DNA of 64,000 nt from Marinihelvus sp036351115. GTDB taxonomy: Bacteria > Pseudomonadota > Gammaproteobacteria > Xanthomonadales > SZUA-36. The DNA lies in NCBI GenBank assembly GCA_036351115.1, contig JAZBOL010000096.1, forward strand, positions 62,001 to 126,000. The letters are read 5' to 3'. A program made the position numbers and the translations under genes. The notes below the pieces were generated by a model. It searched no databases and was not told the DNA's origin. It worked only from the letters and a program-made list of their open reading frames with translations. Each line of letters starts with the position of its first letter. Positions within the stretch are counted from its first letter, which is position 1. This document shows positions 7,561-15,755 of the stretch, piece after piece.

Positions 7561-8616
7561 GGCACCCGACGCCGGACGCCGCTCCGCAGCGGGTCCGCGG
7601 GAGTCCAGCGCGCGCACGACGGCCATCCACTCGACGTAGTGGTCCCGCAGGAGGGTGTAGTCCACCTCGTCGTCCACGTCCAGGCTCAGCCCGCCGTAGG
7701 GAGAATCGACCAGGCGCACTGCGCCCCCCAGCACCGTGCTCACCCCGCGATCGATCTTGTCGAAGGTATTACCGGCGCGGAGTCGATGGTAGAGGCGCCC
7801 CTGGCCATGCCGGAGCATGGCCGTGAGCTGCAGCCGAACCGTCATCCAGGCGGCGAACCAGCCACCATGCTGGCTGAAGAGGGAAACAATCAATTTCGCG
7901 ACGTTGTGCCAGTCCTTCGCCTTTCGCAGGTTGAAGGAGGTCTGCAGAAACTCCGAATGCTGCAGTTTGTAGGGCCGGGACACGTAAATGTTGGACAGGC
8001 GATAGAGACCCTCCTGCATTTGTACCAGGGGACGTTCCATCCCGCCCCGGTCCGGTGTCCCGTAGAACGGCTCGAGGGCCGCGTTCTCCGCCACGCCCAC
8101 GAACATGGCGTGGCCCATGCCGGCTTCCCGGTCCATCACTTCGCAACGCCCGACGAAATCGTCCACCGATCCCCCGCTGATCAGGGGCAGGTCACAGGAA
8201 ATAAGCAACAGGGGACGTTCCCTGCGCTCCTCCTCGGTCAACTCCGGCGTGTCCGCGTCCCGGGCATGGACGCCAGCCCAGCCGTTGCTGACGAATTTTC
8301 CCTGCTGGGGCACGCAACGGACCCCGTGCACGTCGGCCAGCAGCGGCCGCAATGCCTGCTCGGGTCCGACCACGTAGATGCGATCGACGCGGCGGGCGGC
8401 GACGAGGGCGTCAACCACGTGGCGGACCAGGGGCCGACCTTCGATGTCCAGGAACGCCTTGTTGCGCCCTTTGACCAGGCGCCGCGGATTGCTGTGGGTC
8501 CCGGCCAGCACGACCGCGTCCAGTCTCTCTGGAAAATCCGGTTCGGGTGACACAGCCGACCCTGCCGGCGAGGAGCCGGTGGCTGCAGGGTGATGGCGAT
8601 CGCGTGGGTTTTGCAT
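7477..8616 (-). CDS. MobA-like NTP-transferase domain protein
   Basis: A 379-residue protein with an N-terminal GT-A nucleotidyltransferase fold. The loop AVVLAGTHSNPRRLVKGRNK corresponds to the nucleotide-binding LAGG-x-RMG-x-K motif of MobA/GlmU enzymes but departs from it: GT replaces GG, and there is an inserted stretch before the lysine. CDLPL (the metal-binding aspartate region) is intact. The C-terminal 200 residues match no family I know, and the last 25 or so are charged and low complexity. MobA, CTP:phosphocholine or sugar-phosphate nucleotidyltransferases are all possible. I chose the ATG at 8616; the frame extends to 8691 without support. It is transcribed away from the candidate RNA. 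Confidence 0.7.
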   Translation of the reverse strand: MQNPRDRHHPAATGSSPAGSAVSPEPDFPERLDAVVLAGTHSNPRRLVKGRNKAFLDIEGRPLVRHVVDALVAARRVDRIYVVGPEQALRPLLADVHGVRCVPQQGKFVSNGWAGVHARDADTPELTEEERRERPLLLISCDLPLISGGSVDDFVGRCEVMDREAGMGHAMFVGVAENAALEPFYGTPDRGGMERPLVQMQEGLYRLSNIYVSRPYKLQHSEFLQTSFNLRKAKDWHNVAKLIVSLFSQHGGWFAAWMTVRLQLTAMLRHGQGRLYHRLRAGNTFDKIDRGVSTVLGGAVRLVDSPYGGLSLDVDDEVDYTLLRDHYVEWMAVVRALDSRGPAAERRPASGASEQGQGEGRPEGDDEDTDQQPGKKGHG

Positions 8617-8911
8617 GATCACGGTTCGTTGGCCGGCCTCTATTATGCCCCGACGGGCCGGGTTGCGACCGGTGCGATTCCGGCGGACCACGGTGGGTCA
8701 CCGAGGTGGAACGGTCACCCGGCGGCGCCCAAAAGGGCCGATTTCGACAACGGATATTCGCTTCGTCGCAAAATCAAGATCTCGTGAAATTCCAGGAATA
8801 CCGGTAATTCATCAACTTGTCATTTTCTGGTGAAGCAACAGCTCACCAATTGTGGATAAGTCGGCCTGTCACCCCTTTGACACACGGAAGGGATAGGCGT
8901 ACCTTGAACTC
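8617..8911. other. Intergenic region upstream of the candidate RNA
   Basis: No coding signal is seen. It contains the promoter region of the minus-strand nucleotidyltransferase gene (a CATAAT-like box near 8643-8648 on the minus strand) and, from about 8740, a relatively A+T-rich stretch leading into the TTGACA element at 8877. Such an AT-rich lead-in would suit a promoter upstream element or regulator sites, but I recognise no specific operator. Confidence 0.4.
8877..8905 (+). promoter_or_regulatory. Sigma70-type promoter for the candidate RNA
   Basis: A consensus -35 TTGACA (8877-8882) is followed by a 17-base spacer and a weak -10 TACCTT (8900-8905). The predicted start is near 8912. A perfect -35 with a poor -10 often indicates dependence on an activator. 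Confidence 0.5.
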
Positions 8912-9378
8912 CCCGTTACATGAAACCCACCGACCGCGAGGTCGGGATCGCCGGAAGGCCTCGGGAAGCTGCGAAGCGGAACGGAGACGGAAAGCGAAGT
9001 TCGCCAGAACGGAGTTTGGAAGTCGAAAGACGGAAGAGCACGGACGGCGAGACACCCGGAGGGCCGACCCGCCCGAGGGGTGGAAGGGTGGAAGAAAACG
9101 GCCAGTGTCCCGGTGGTACGGGACGCGTTGCCCCGACCGGAGTTCTGCAATTCGCCGGTCGTACCACAGGGGTGACTCGAAGGAGATTCGCGGTCTCTGG
9201 AGATAGACGCGCAAGCGTCGATAAAGAAAGGCGGGAGGAAGGCCCGCGACCAGAACCGAAGGCAGAGCATTGACGGGACTGGGCGAAGTTGGAAAGGCTA
9301 GGCTGGTTTGCAAACCACCATGAGCGAGATTCCAATCTTTCACGGCCGGGAGCGCGCAAGTGCTCCCGGCTTTTTATT
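8912..9378 (+). ncRNA. Candidate structured non-coding RNA, about 465 nt, GGA-rich
   Basis: No frame in either direction gives a believable protein here, yet the block has a TTGACA promoter in front and a strong intrinsic terminator behind. The plus strand is purine-rich and carries 21 GGA triplets between 8945 and 9293. Visible helices: 8932-8935/8940-8943 with a GCGA loop; 9113-9120/9160-9167 (8 bp, GTGGTACG with CGTACCAC) enclosing 9136-9140/9155-9159; 9206-9210/9215-9219 with a GCAA loop; 9231-9235/9243-9247 with GGA in the loop; and the GGTTTGCAAACC palindrome at 9305-9316. GGA density, length and terminator resemble the CsrB/RsmZ class that titrates CsrA, but the GGAs are not mostly in loops. 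It is not RNase P RNA, tmRNA, 6S or SRP RNA. The family is unknown. Confidence 0.6.
9345..9378 (+). terminator. Rho-independent terminator of the candidate RNA
   Basis: The stem GCCGGGAGC (9345-9353) pairs with GCTCCCGGC (9362-9370). It extends by a C-G and a G-U pair to a GCAA tetraloop and is followed by TTTTTATT. The T tract is on the plus strand, which fixes the direction of transcription. Confidence 0.9.
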
Positions 9379-9517
9379 GCGCCTCCGCTTTTCCCTGTCC
9401 TGCCGTCCCACCTGAAGGGCTTCCGGCCCGCACACCCGCGCCCGTGGCAGGCCAGCCGTGTGGCCCGGCTTTCACCGGACCGTTATACAATGCGCGCTCG
9501 TCGCTGCGGAGGCCCGC

Positions 9518-10321
9518 ATGGCCAAACCGACCAACCCCATGGACAACCTCGTCGAGCTTCGTGACGTCACGTTCCGACGCGGCAGTCGCGTCATCCTGGA
9601 CCGGGTCACCATGCAGATTCGCAGGGGCAGCGTGGTCGCCATCATGGGACCCAGCGGCGTCGGCAAGACCACGATTCTGAAGCTGATCGCCGGCGACCTG
9701 TTGCCGGACTCGGGGAGCATCCTCGTCAACGGCCAGGATCTCGCAAAACTCGACCACCGGGGCCTCTATCGACTGCGGGAAGAAATGGGGTTCCTGCTCC
9801 AGAACGGCGCCCTCTTCACCGACCTCACCGTTTTCGAAAACGTCGCCACTCCGATCCGGGCCCATCGTCGGCTGGATGAGGCGGAAATCCGTGCGCGGGT
9901 GGAGGAACGCCTCTCCGCCGTGGGACTCGCCGGCACGGAGGAGCTCATGCCGGACCAGTTGTCCGGGGGCATGGCGCGTCGCGTGGCGCTCGCCCGGGCC
10001 GTTATCCTCGATCCCGCACTCGTCCTGTTCGACGAGCCCATGGCCGGCCTGGATCCCATCGCGGTGAGCACCATCAATCGGCTGATCCGGGAAACAAACG
10101 ACCGCCTCGGGCTCACGAGCGTCGTCGTCACCCACGACGTGGACCAGATGGTGAAGCTGGTAGACCACTGTTTCATTCTCGCGGACGGGCGTATCGCCGG
10201 CGAGGGTCCGCCGGCCGAACTTCGTGAGAGCGACAACCCCTCGGTGGACCAGTTCATGAACGGCCGCGTCGACGGGCCCATTCCCTTTCGCTACGCCGCA
10301 GCCGGGAAGAGCACCACATGA
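9518..10321 (+). CDS. mlaF: Phospholipid ABC transporter ATP-binding protein MlaF
   Basis: A 267-residue cytoplasmic ATPase of the Mla system, which moves glycerophospholipids between the outer-membrane inner leaflet and the inner membrane to keep outer-membrane asymmetry. Walker A GPSGVGKTT (44-52), signature LSGGM (148-152), Walker B LVLFDEP (D172, E173) and the switch histidine H206 are all intact. The ATG at 9518 has GGAGG 7 bases upstream; an in-frame start at 9458 has none. A TACAAT box at 9486-9491 is a likely -10. It begins a five-gene run with 4-base overlaps. Confidence 0.93.
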   Translation: MAKPTNPMDNLVELRDVTFRRGSRVILDRVTMQIRRGSVVAIMGPSGVGKTTILKLIAGDLLPDSGSILVNGQDLAKLDHRGLYRLREEMGFLLQNGALFTDLTVFENVATPIRAHRRLDEAEIRARVEERLSAVGLAGTEELMPDQLSGGMARRVALARAVILDPALVLFDEPMAGLDPIAVSTINRLIRETNDRLGLTSVVVTHDVDQMVKLVDHCFILADGRIAGEGPPAELRESDNPSVDQFMNGRVDGPIPFRYAAAGKSTT

Positions 10322-11070
10322 TCGACCGCGTCCTGAACCCGCTCCGCGAAACCGGCCGCTGCGCCCTGTTTCTAGTGCGCATGCTGTCGGGAATGCGCCC
10401 CGGCGCCGGCCTGCTCGTCTCCGTGCTCCAGCAGACCTTTCTCATCGGCGGGCGCTCACTGGTCATCATCATGATCTGCGGCTTTTTCGTCGGCATGGTG
10501 CTGGCGCTGCAGTCCATCAACGCACTGCAGCAGTTCGGCGCCTCGGACCAGGTCAGCCTGCTGGTCGGCAAATCCCTGTTCCGCGAACTCGGCCCCGTGC
10601 TCACCGCCCTGCTGTTCGCCGGACGTGCCGGCACGTCCGTGGCCGCGGAGATCGGCCTCATGAAGGCGACCAGCCAGATCGACGCCATGGAACTCATGGC
10701 CATCGACCCCGTTCAGAACATCGCCCTGCCCCGATTCCTGGCGGGCCTGATCTCCGTCCCCCTGCTCACGGCCATGTTCAACGCCATGGCGATCCTGGGC
10801 GCCGTGATTTTTTCCATCGGCGTCATGGGTCTGGACTCGGGTACCTTCTGGACCAAGCTGCAAACCGGCGTTTACTTCCAGGAGGATTTCCTGGGTGGAT
10901 TCTGGAAAAGCCTGGTGTTCGGCGGCATCGTGAGCCTGATCGCCGTCTGGTACGGCTTCAGCGCCAGGCCGACGGGCGCGGGCGTCGGCACGGCCACCAC
11001 CAACACGGTGGTGGTGAGTTCCGTGCTGGTGCTGGTGTTCGACTTCATAATGACTTCATTTCTGACCTGA
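10318..11070 (+). CDS. mlaE: Phospholipid ABC transporter permease MlaE
   Basis: A 250-residue inner-membrane permease of the MlaE/YrbE family. The family core is present: GMVLALQSINALQQFGASD, ELGPVLTALLFAGRAGTSVA, EIGLMKATSQIDAMELMAID and the C-terminal TNTVVVSSVLVLVFDFIMTS. It dimerises with MlaF and MlaD in the inner-membrane complex. Its ATG overlaps the mlaF stop (ATGA), which implies coupled translation. Confidence 0.95.
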   Translation: MIDRVLNPLRETGRCALFLVRMLSGMRPGAGLLVSVLQQTFLIGGRSLVIIMICGFFVGMVLALQSINALQQFGASDQVSLLVGKSLFRELGPVLTALLFAGRAGTSVAAEIGLMKATSQIDAMELMAIDPVQNIALPRFLAGLISVPLLTAMFNAMAILGAVIFSIGVMGLDSGTFWTKLQTGVYFQEDFLGGFWKSLVFGGIVSLIAVWYGFSARPTGAGVGTATTNTVVVSSVLVLVFDFIMTSFLT

Positions 11071-11085
11071 GACGATTCCCAGCCT

Positions 11086-11562
11086 ATGAAAGCGAATTAC
11101 AACGTCGAACTCGCCTCCGGGGCCTTTCTCGTACTCGGCCTCGGCGCCCTGCTGTGGCTCTCCACTCAGGCGACGGACTACGGCAGCACGGTGGGGGACG
11201 AGACGTATACGATCTCGGCCCGCTTCACGAATGTCGCCGATCTCAAGACACGCGCGCCGGTGAAAATCGGCGGCGTCGCCGTGGGGATGGTCGAGTCCGT
11301 GCGTCTCGACCCGGTGACTTTCGAAGCCGTGGTGGACCTGAGCGTCGACCAGCGTTTCAACGAAATACCCCTCGACACCAGCGCCTCCATCCTGACCAGC
11401 GGCGTTCTCGGTGACCGCTACGTCGGCCTCGAACCCGGTGGTTCCTTCGAATACCTGGTGGACGGGGACGAACTCATCGTCACCCAGTCGGCCGTGGTGC
11501 TCGAACAACTCATCAGCAAGTTCCTGTTCAACGCCGGCCAACCCGAGGACACCGAAGAATGA
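11086..11562 (+). CDS. mlaD: Mla system MCE-domain protein MlaD
   Basis: This 158-residue protein has one N-terminal membrane anchor (about residues 8-26) and one MCE domain (about 39-115) containing FTNVADLKTRAPVKIGGVAV and ILTSGVLGDRYVGLEPGG. In E. coli MlaD forms a periplasmic hexameric ring that binds lipid and receives it from MlaC. The remainder (SAVVLEQLISKFLF) is the helix expected to line the central pore. It starts 15 bases after mlaE and overlaps mlaC by 4 bases. Confidence 0.95.
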   Translation: MKANYNVELASGAFLVLGLGALLWLSTQATDYGSTVGDETYTISARFTNVADLKTRAPVKIGGVAVGMVESVRLDPVTFEAVVDLSVDQRFNEIPLDTSASILTSGVLGDRYVGLEPGGSFEYLVDGDELIVTQSAVVLEQLISKFLFNAGQPEDTEE

Positions 11563-12206
11563 GCACGCTCCGCCCCCTGATCCTGTCCCTGGTATTCGCG
11601 GCCCTGCTGGCGGGGCCGGCCGTCCACGAAAGCGCCATGGGCCAGGAAGCCGCCGGCGCGGCCGATACGCCGGAAGCGGTGGTTCGCCGGGTCGCCGGCG
11701 ACCTGCTGGAATCACTGGAACAAAACCAGGAAGCCTATCGCGCGGACCCGAGCCAGCTGGAAAAGCTCGTCCGCCGTGACCTGCTGCCGGCCCTCGACGT
11801 CGAATACTCGGCGCGCCTGATCCTGGGTCGAGCCGGGCGGGGCGCCACGACCGAGCAGATCTCGGCCTTCGCCCAGACCATGAGTGACGTCCTGATCGAT
11901 CGCTACGCCACCGGCATGCTCGAGTACGAAGGCCGTGAACGGATGGAGATCCTTCCCCAACGGGGCGAACTCAACGAGCGCGCGACCCGGGTGCGTACAC
12001 GGGTCCGGACGACCAACGGTGCGCAGGTCCCCGTGGACTACGTGTTTCGCAAAACCGACGACGGCTGGAAGGCCTTCGACGTAATCGTCGAGGGAATCTC
12101 CTATGTCACCACCTACCGCAACCAGATCATGCCGCAGGTCGATGAATCGGGCATCGACGCCGTGACGGAACGGCTGGCCCGCGGCGAACTGAAGCTCGGC
12201 GAATGA
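11559..12206 (+). CDS. mlaC: Mla system periplasmic lipid-carrier protein MlaC
   Basis: A 215-residue secreted protein with a signal peptide (hydrophobic core LILSLVFAALLAG) and the Tol-tolerance Ttg2D/MlaC domain: RRDLLPALDVEYSARLILG near the start, and DGWKAFDVIVEGISYVTTYR in the lipid-binding half. It ferries phospholipid between MlaA at the outer membrane and MlaFED at the inner membrane. It overlaps mlaD upstream and mlaA downstream by 4 bases each. Confidence 0.94.
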   Translation: MSTLRPLILSLVFAALLAGPAVHESAMGQEAAGAADTPEAVVRRVAGDLLESLEQNQEAYRADPSQLEKLVRRDLLPALDVEYSARLILGRAGRGATTEQISAFAQTMSDVLIDRYATGMLEYEGRERMEILPQRGELNERATRVRTRVRTTNGAQVPVDYVFRKTDDGWKAFDVIVEGISYVTTYRNQIMPQVDESGIDAVTERLARGELKLGE

Positions 12207-12931
12207 AGCAAGGGCTGTCCAGAACCCTGCTGCTGGGCCTCGTCCTGGCACTGCTTGCCGGGTGCGCGGGCAACCAGAGCCGGAACACGGACCCGGTGCG
12301 CGATCCCTGGGAAGGCTACAACCGGAAAATTGACGCCTTCAACCGGGGCTTCGACAAGGCGATCGCGCGCCCCATCGCCAAGGGCTATGACACCATCACG
12401 CCGGACCCGATTCAGCGAGGCATCGGCAACTTTTTCCGCAACCTGAACTATCCGGTGACGGGCCTGAACCAGCTGTTCCAGGGCAAGTTTTCCGAGTTCG
12501 GCGAAAGCACGGAACGGTTCCTGGCCAACACCATTTTTGGCCTGCTCGGATTTGTCGATATCGCCACCATGGGCGGTGTTCCCCAGCATGACGAGGACTT
12601 CGGTCAGACCCTGGCGGTCTGGGGCTGGGAAGACAGCCGCTATTTCGTTCTGCCCTTCCTGGGCCCGAGAACCGTGCGGGACACCTTCGGCAGAAGTTTT
12701 TACGGCTACTTCCACCCCATGTCCTATGCCGCACGGGAAGAAGGCATCTACTGGCCCTTCGCGGTGGATCTGCTCCAGACACGGGCCAGCCTGCTGCCCC
12801 AGGACGACGCGCTTTATAACGCTTACGACCCGTACGTGTTCCTCCGCGATGCGTGGTTCCAGCGACGCGAGTTCCTGATTTATGATGGCAACCCACCGGA
12901 GCCCGATTACGACGCCTACCTGGAGGATTAG
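12203..12931 (+). CDS. mlaA: Outer-membrane lipoprotein MlaA (VacJ)
   Basis: A 242-residue lipoprotein (lipobox LLAGC) with the VacJ/MlaA signature DPWEGYNRKIDAFNRGFDKA and NFFRNLNYPVTGLNQLFQGK. MlaA forms a doughnut in the outer membrane and draws phospholipids out of the outer leaflet. In E. coli it is encoded away from mlaFEDCB; here it closes the operon, where mlaB (the STAS protein) often lies. No STAS gene is present in the window. Confidence 0.95.
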   Translation: MKQGLSRTLLLGLVLALLAGCAGNQSRNTDPVRDPWEGYNRKIDAFNRGFDKAIARPIAKGYDTITPDPIQRGIGNFFRNLNYPVTGLNQLFQGKFSEFGESTERFLANTIFGLLGFVDIATMGGVPQHDEDFGQTLAVWGWEDSRYFVLPFLGPRTVRDTFGRSFYGYFHPMSYAAREEGIYWPFAVDLLQTRASLLPQDDALYNAYDPYVFLRDAWFQRREFLIYDGNPPEPDYDAYLED

Positions 12932-12934
12932 CGC

Positions 12935-14737
12935 ATGAAGCCGGCCAGCACCACCAAAATCACGCTGGCCCTGCTAACCCTGGCGCTTCTCGCCGGCTGC
13001 TCCGAGGCCCCGGAAAGCCAACCCGCTCCATCGCTTCGAACCTACGTCCACGCCATGGACGGCGCCCCGGCAACGCTGGATCCCGGGCAGGCGTCGAATC
13101 TGTACGCCAACACGCTGGTCATCAACCTGTACGACACCCTGTACCGATACCGGTACCTCGCCAGGCCCTACGAACTCGCACCCAATCTCGCCGCGGACCT
13201 GCCGACCGTTTCCGAGGACGGACTGACGCTGACCATTCGCCTGAAACCCGGGGTGCGCTTCATCGATGACCCGGCCTTTCCCGGTGGCGTCGGCCGGGAG
13301 GTAATCGCGCAGGACGTCGTGTACTCGCTGCTCCGGCACTTCGATCCGGAAAGCCGGGCCCAGGGCGCCTGGCTGTGGCGCGATCGCCTCGTGGGACTCG
13401 ACGACTGGAAGGAAGCCGGCGCCGATTACGACACGCCGCCGGAGGGTCTGCGGGCGCTCGACGATCACACGCTGCAACTGACCCTGACCCGGCCCTACCC
13501 ACAGATCGTGCACACCCTCGCCCAGGGCTACGCGGCCGTGGTGCCGCGGGAGGCCGTGGAACGTTATGGCCGGGAGCTCGGCGTGCGCGCCGTCGGCTCC
13601 GGACCCTTCCGGCTGGAATCGTTCGACCGATCGCGCGCCGTGCTCGTGCGCAACGACGCGTACCGGCAGGAACCCGTCGACCTGGCCGCGGAAGGGTTCG
13701 ACCCGTCCCGGGACGGCGATCTGGGCCTCGAGCATATCGAGGGCCGCGCCCCGCCGTTCATGGACCGCATCGAGGTCGAGTTCATCGCCGAGGACGCGGC
13801 CCGCTGGAACAGCTACTACGCCGGGGAAACTCACTTCATCAAGGTTCCCGTGGCCCAGTTCGACCAGGTGCTGGCGAGCCGTTCGCCCGCCACGCTCGCC
13901 CCGGAACTGCTTGCCGAACACCGTTTCGACGCCGCGCCGGAGGCCGGCTTCGTCTACACCAGCTTCAACATGGCGGACCCAAACCTTGGCCACCACCCGG
14001 ACCCCGCGCAGGCGGAACGCAACCGCGCGCTGCGCTGCGCCATGGTGAAGGCGTTCGACTGGGACCGCCGCAACGCACAGTTTTACGGTGACATGGGCCA
14101 GGTGTTTCCCGGCGTCATTCCGCCGGTGGTGCCGGAGTTCGACGCCGGGCTTGACCGCGCCAGTGTCACGCGGGACCTGGAAGAGGCCCGGGCCCTGCTC
14201 CGGGAGCACGGCTGGACCGCCGAGAATTTGCCTGAGCTCGGCTACGGCTTTCCCTCGAGCGTCACGGAGCGACAGCTCTTCGAGCAGTTCCGGTCCTTCA
14301 TGGGTGACATCGGTTATCCAGCGGACAAGCTGCGGCCCCAGGTCTACGCCACGTTCGGGGACTACTACCGGGCTTACAGCCAGGGCGAGGTCGGGCTGAT
14401 CACCACGGGCTGGACCCTCGACTACCCGGATGCGGAGAACACGCTGCAGTTGTTCTACGGTCCCAACGCCAGCCCCGGCGCCAACAACGGCAGCTTCCGG
14501 GACGAGACGTTCGATGCCCTGTACGAGGAAGCGGCCGTCCTCGAACCGTCCGCCGAGCGCACCCGCCTTTTCGCCGCCATGAATCAACGGGTCATCGATG
14601 AGTGCGCCGCCATCACGGGACTGACGCGATCCCTGCTGCTCCTGTGGAATCGGGACCTGGTCATGCGCCCGGACCGCGCCTTCGTCGGCGGCTACGCCTT
14701 CCGTTTCGTGGACCGGCGCCCGCAGCCCGAACCCTGA
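12935..14737 (+). CDS. Extracellular solute-binding lipoprotein, peptide/nickel (SBP_bac_5) family
   Basis: A 600-residue receptor for an Opp/Dpp-type ABC importer. It has a lipobox (LLAGC) and is anchored to a membrane. Family segments include a TLDPGQASNLYANTLVINLYD start, LTIRLKPGVRFIDDPAF, VVYSLLRHFDP and GVIPPVVPEFDAG. The ligand is probably an oligopeptide but cannot be fixed. The start, 3 bases after the mlaA stop with GGAGG upstream, suggests the importer genes are co-transcribed with mla. It is somewhat longer than the average DppA (about 535). Confidence 0.88.
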   Translation: MKPASTTKITLALLTLALLAGCSEAPESQPAPSLRTYVHAMDGAPATLDPGQASNLYANTLVINLYDTLYRYRYLARPYELAPNLAADLPTVSEDGLTLTIRLKPGVRFIDDPAFPGGVGREVIAQDVVYSLLRHFDPESRAQGAWLWRDRLVGLDDWKEAGADYDTPPEGLRALDDHTLQLTLTRPYPQIVHTLAQGYAAVVPREAVERYGRELGVRAVGSGPFRLESFDRSRAVLVRNDAYRQEPVDLAAEGFDPSRDGDLGLEHIEGRAPPFMDRIEVEFIAEDAARWNSYYAGETHFIKVPVAQFDQVLASRSPATLAPELLAEHRFDAAPEAGFVYTSFNMADPNLGHHPDPAQAERNRALRCAMVKAFDWDRRNAQFYGDMGQVFPGVIPPVVPEFDAGLDRASVTRDLEEARALLREHGWTAENLPELGYGFPSSVTERQLFEQFRSFMGDIGYPADKLRPQVYATFGDYYRAYSQGEVGLITTGWTLDYPDAENTLQLFYGPNASPGANNGSFRDETFDALYEEAAVLEPSAERTRLFAAMNQRVIDECAAITGLTRSLLLLWNRDLVMRPDRAFVGGYAFRFVDRRPQPEP

Positions 14738-14792
14738 CCCGATCCATGACCCGGTCCATGAATCCGCCCAAGAGCCACCCCGCGAGCCGCTG

Positions 14793-15755
14793 ATGAGGCC
14801 ATTGCGCCTGCTGTCTTCGCTGCTCAAGCGCCTCGGCTACGGCCTCGCGCTCATGCTCGGCGTAACGCTGCTGAGCTTCACGCTCATGGTGCAGTTCGGC
14901 CCGGACAAGACCTTTGAGCTGCTCGGCAAAAACCCCACCGGGGAACAGATTGCCGAGGTCCGGCGCGAGCTGGGTTACGACCGGCCCTTTATCGTCCGCT
15001 ACGGCGCCTGGCTCGGCAGCCTCGTCCGCGGCGATCTCGGCGCGTCCGACACCACCGGCGAAGCCGTGGCTCCCCTGCTCGCCCGGGCGCTTCCCGTTAC
15101 CCTGGCGCTGGTGCTTCCCGGCTACCTCGTCGGCAACCTGTTCGGACTGTTGCTGGGCATGCTGGCCGCGTGGCATCGCGGCGGCGCCTGGGACCGGCTG
15201 GTGCTGGGCGGCTCCGTCGCTGGACTGAGCCTGAGCTTCCTCGTCATCATCATCCTGCTGCAAATCCTTTTGAGTACGCCCTACGGCCTCGATCTCTTTC
15301 CGACCCGTGGCTGGCGGGTCACGGACCTGTCCAGCTATCTCCACTACGTGACCGTGCCGACCCTGGCCCTGATCGGCGTGACGCTCGGCTACAACACGCG
15401 CTTCTACCGTGCCATCGTGCTCGAGGAACTCGGCCGCGAACACATTCGGACGGCCCGCGCCTTCGGCGCAACGGGGCGGGAGGTGCTGTTCGTTCACGTC
15501 CTGCGCAACGGCCTGGTACCCATCGTCACCCGGCTGCTTTACTCCATTCCGCTGGTGGTGGTGTCCGGCAGCCTGCTGCTGGAGACCTACTTCGGCATTC
15601 CCGGGGTCGGCAAAATCACCTTCGACGCCATGACCAGCGGCGACCAGCCGGTGCTCCTGGCCGTGGTCACCCTCACGGCCGTCGGATTCGTTGCGGTCCA
15701 GGTGCTGGCGGATACAGCATGCCGCATGGCGGATCCCAGGATGGCGCAATCGTGA
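14793..15755 (+). CDS. Oligopeptide-type ABC transporter permease (OppB/DppB-like)
   Basis: A 320-residue inner-membrane permease with about six helices. It carries the N-terminal DppB pattern (EIRRELGYDRP-like AEVRRELGYDRPFIVRY) and the cytoplasmic coupling EAA loop in the region EHIRTARAFGATGREVLFVH, followed by LLLETYFGIPGVGKITFDAM. It pairs with the next permease. A gap of 55 bases separates it from the solute-binding gene; its stop overlaps the next start (GTGA). Confidence 0.92.
   Translation: MRPLRLLSSLLKRLGYGLALMLGVTLLSFTLMVQFGPDKTFELLGKNPTGEQIAEVRRELGYDRPFIVRYGAWLGSLVRGDLGASDTTGEAVAPLLARALPVTLALVLPGYLVGNLFGLLLGMLAAWHRGGAWDRLVLGGSVAGLSLSFLVIIILLQILLSTPYGLDLFPTRGWRVTDLSSYLHYVTVPTLALIGVTLGYNTRFYRAIVLEELGREHIRTARAFGATGREVLFVHVLRNGLVPIVTRLLYSIPLVVVSGSLLLETYFGIPGVGKITFDAMTSGDQPVLLAVVTLTAVGFVAVQVLADTACRMADPRMAQS

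Noticed and set aside
8843..9359. Open frames of 120-166 codons on both strands over the candidate RNA
   Set aside because: Their products are arginine/serine-rich and low complexity, no ribosome-binding site fits, and they overlap each other on both strands as expected by chance in a structured RNA gene.
8912..9378. RNase P RNA, tmRNA, 6S or SRP RNA as identity of the candidate RNA
   Set aside because: The universal RNase P segments, the tmRNA tRNA-like end, the 6S central bulge and the SRP tetraloop region were not found; the AGGAAGG loop only superficially resembles RNase P.
12974..14827. A 617-codon open frame antisense to the solute-binding protein
   Set aside because: It is a shadow of the plus-strand ABC receptor gene, which has a lipobox and family motifs.
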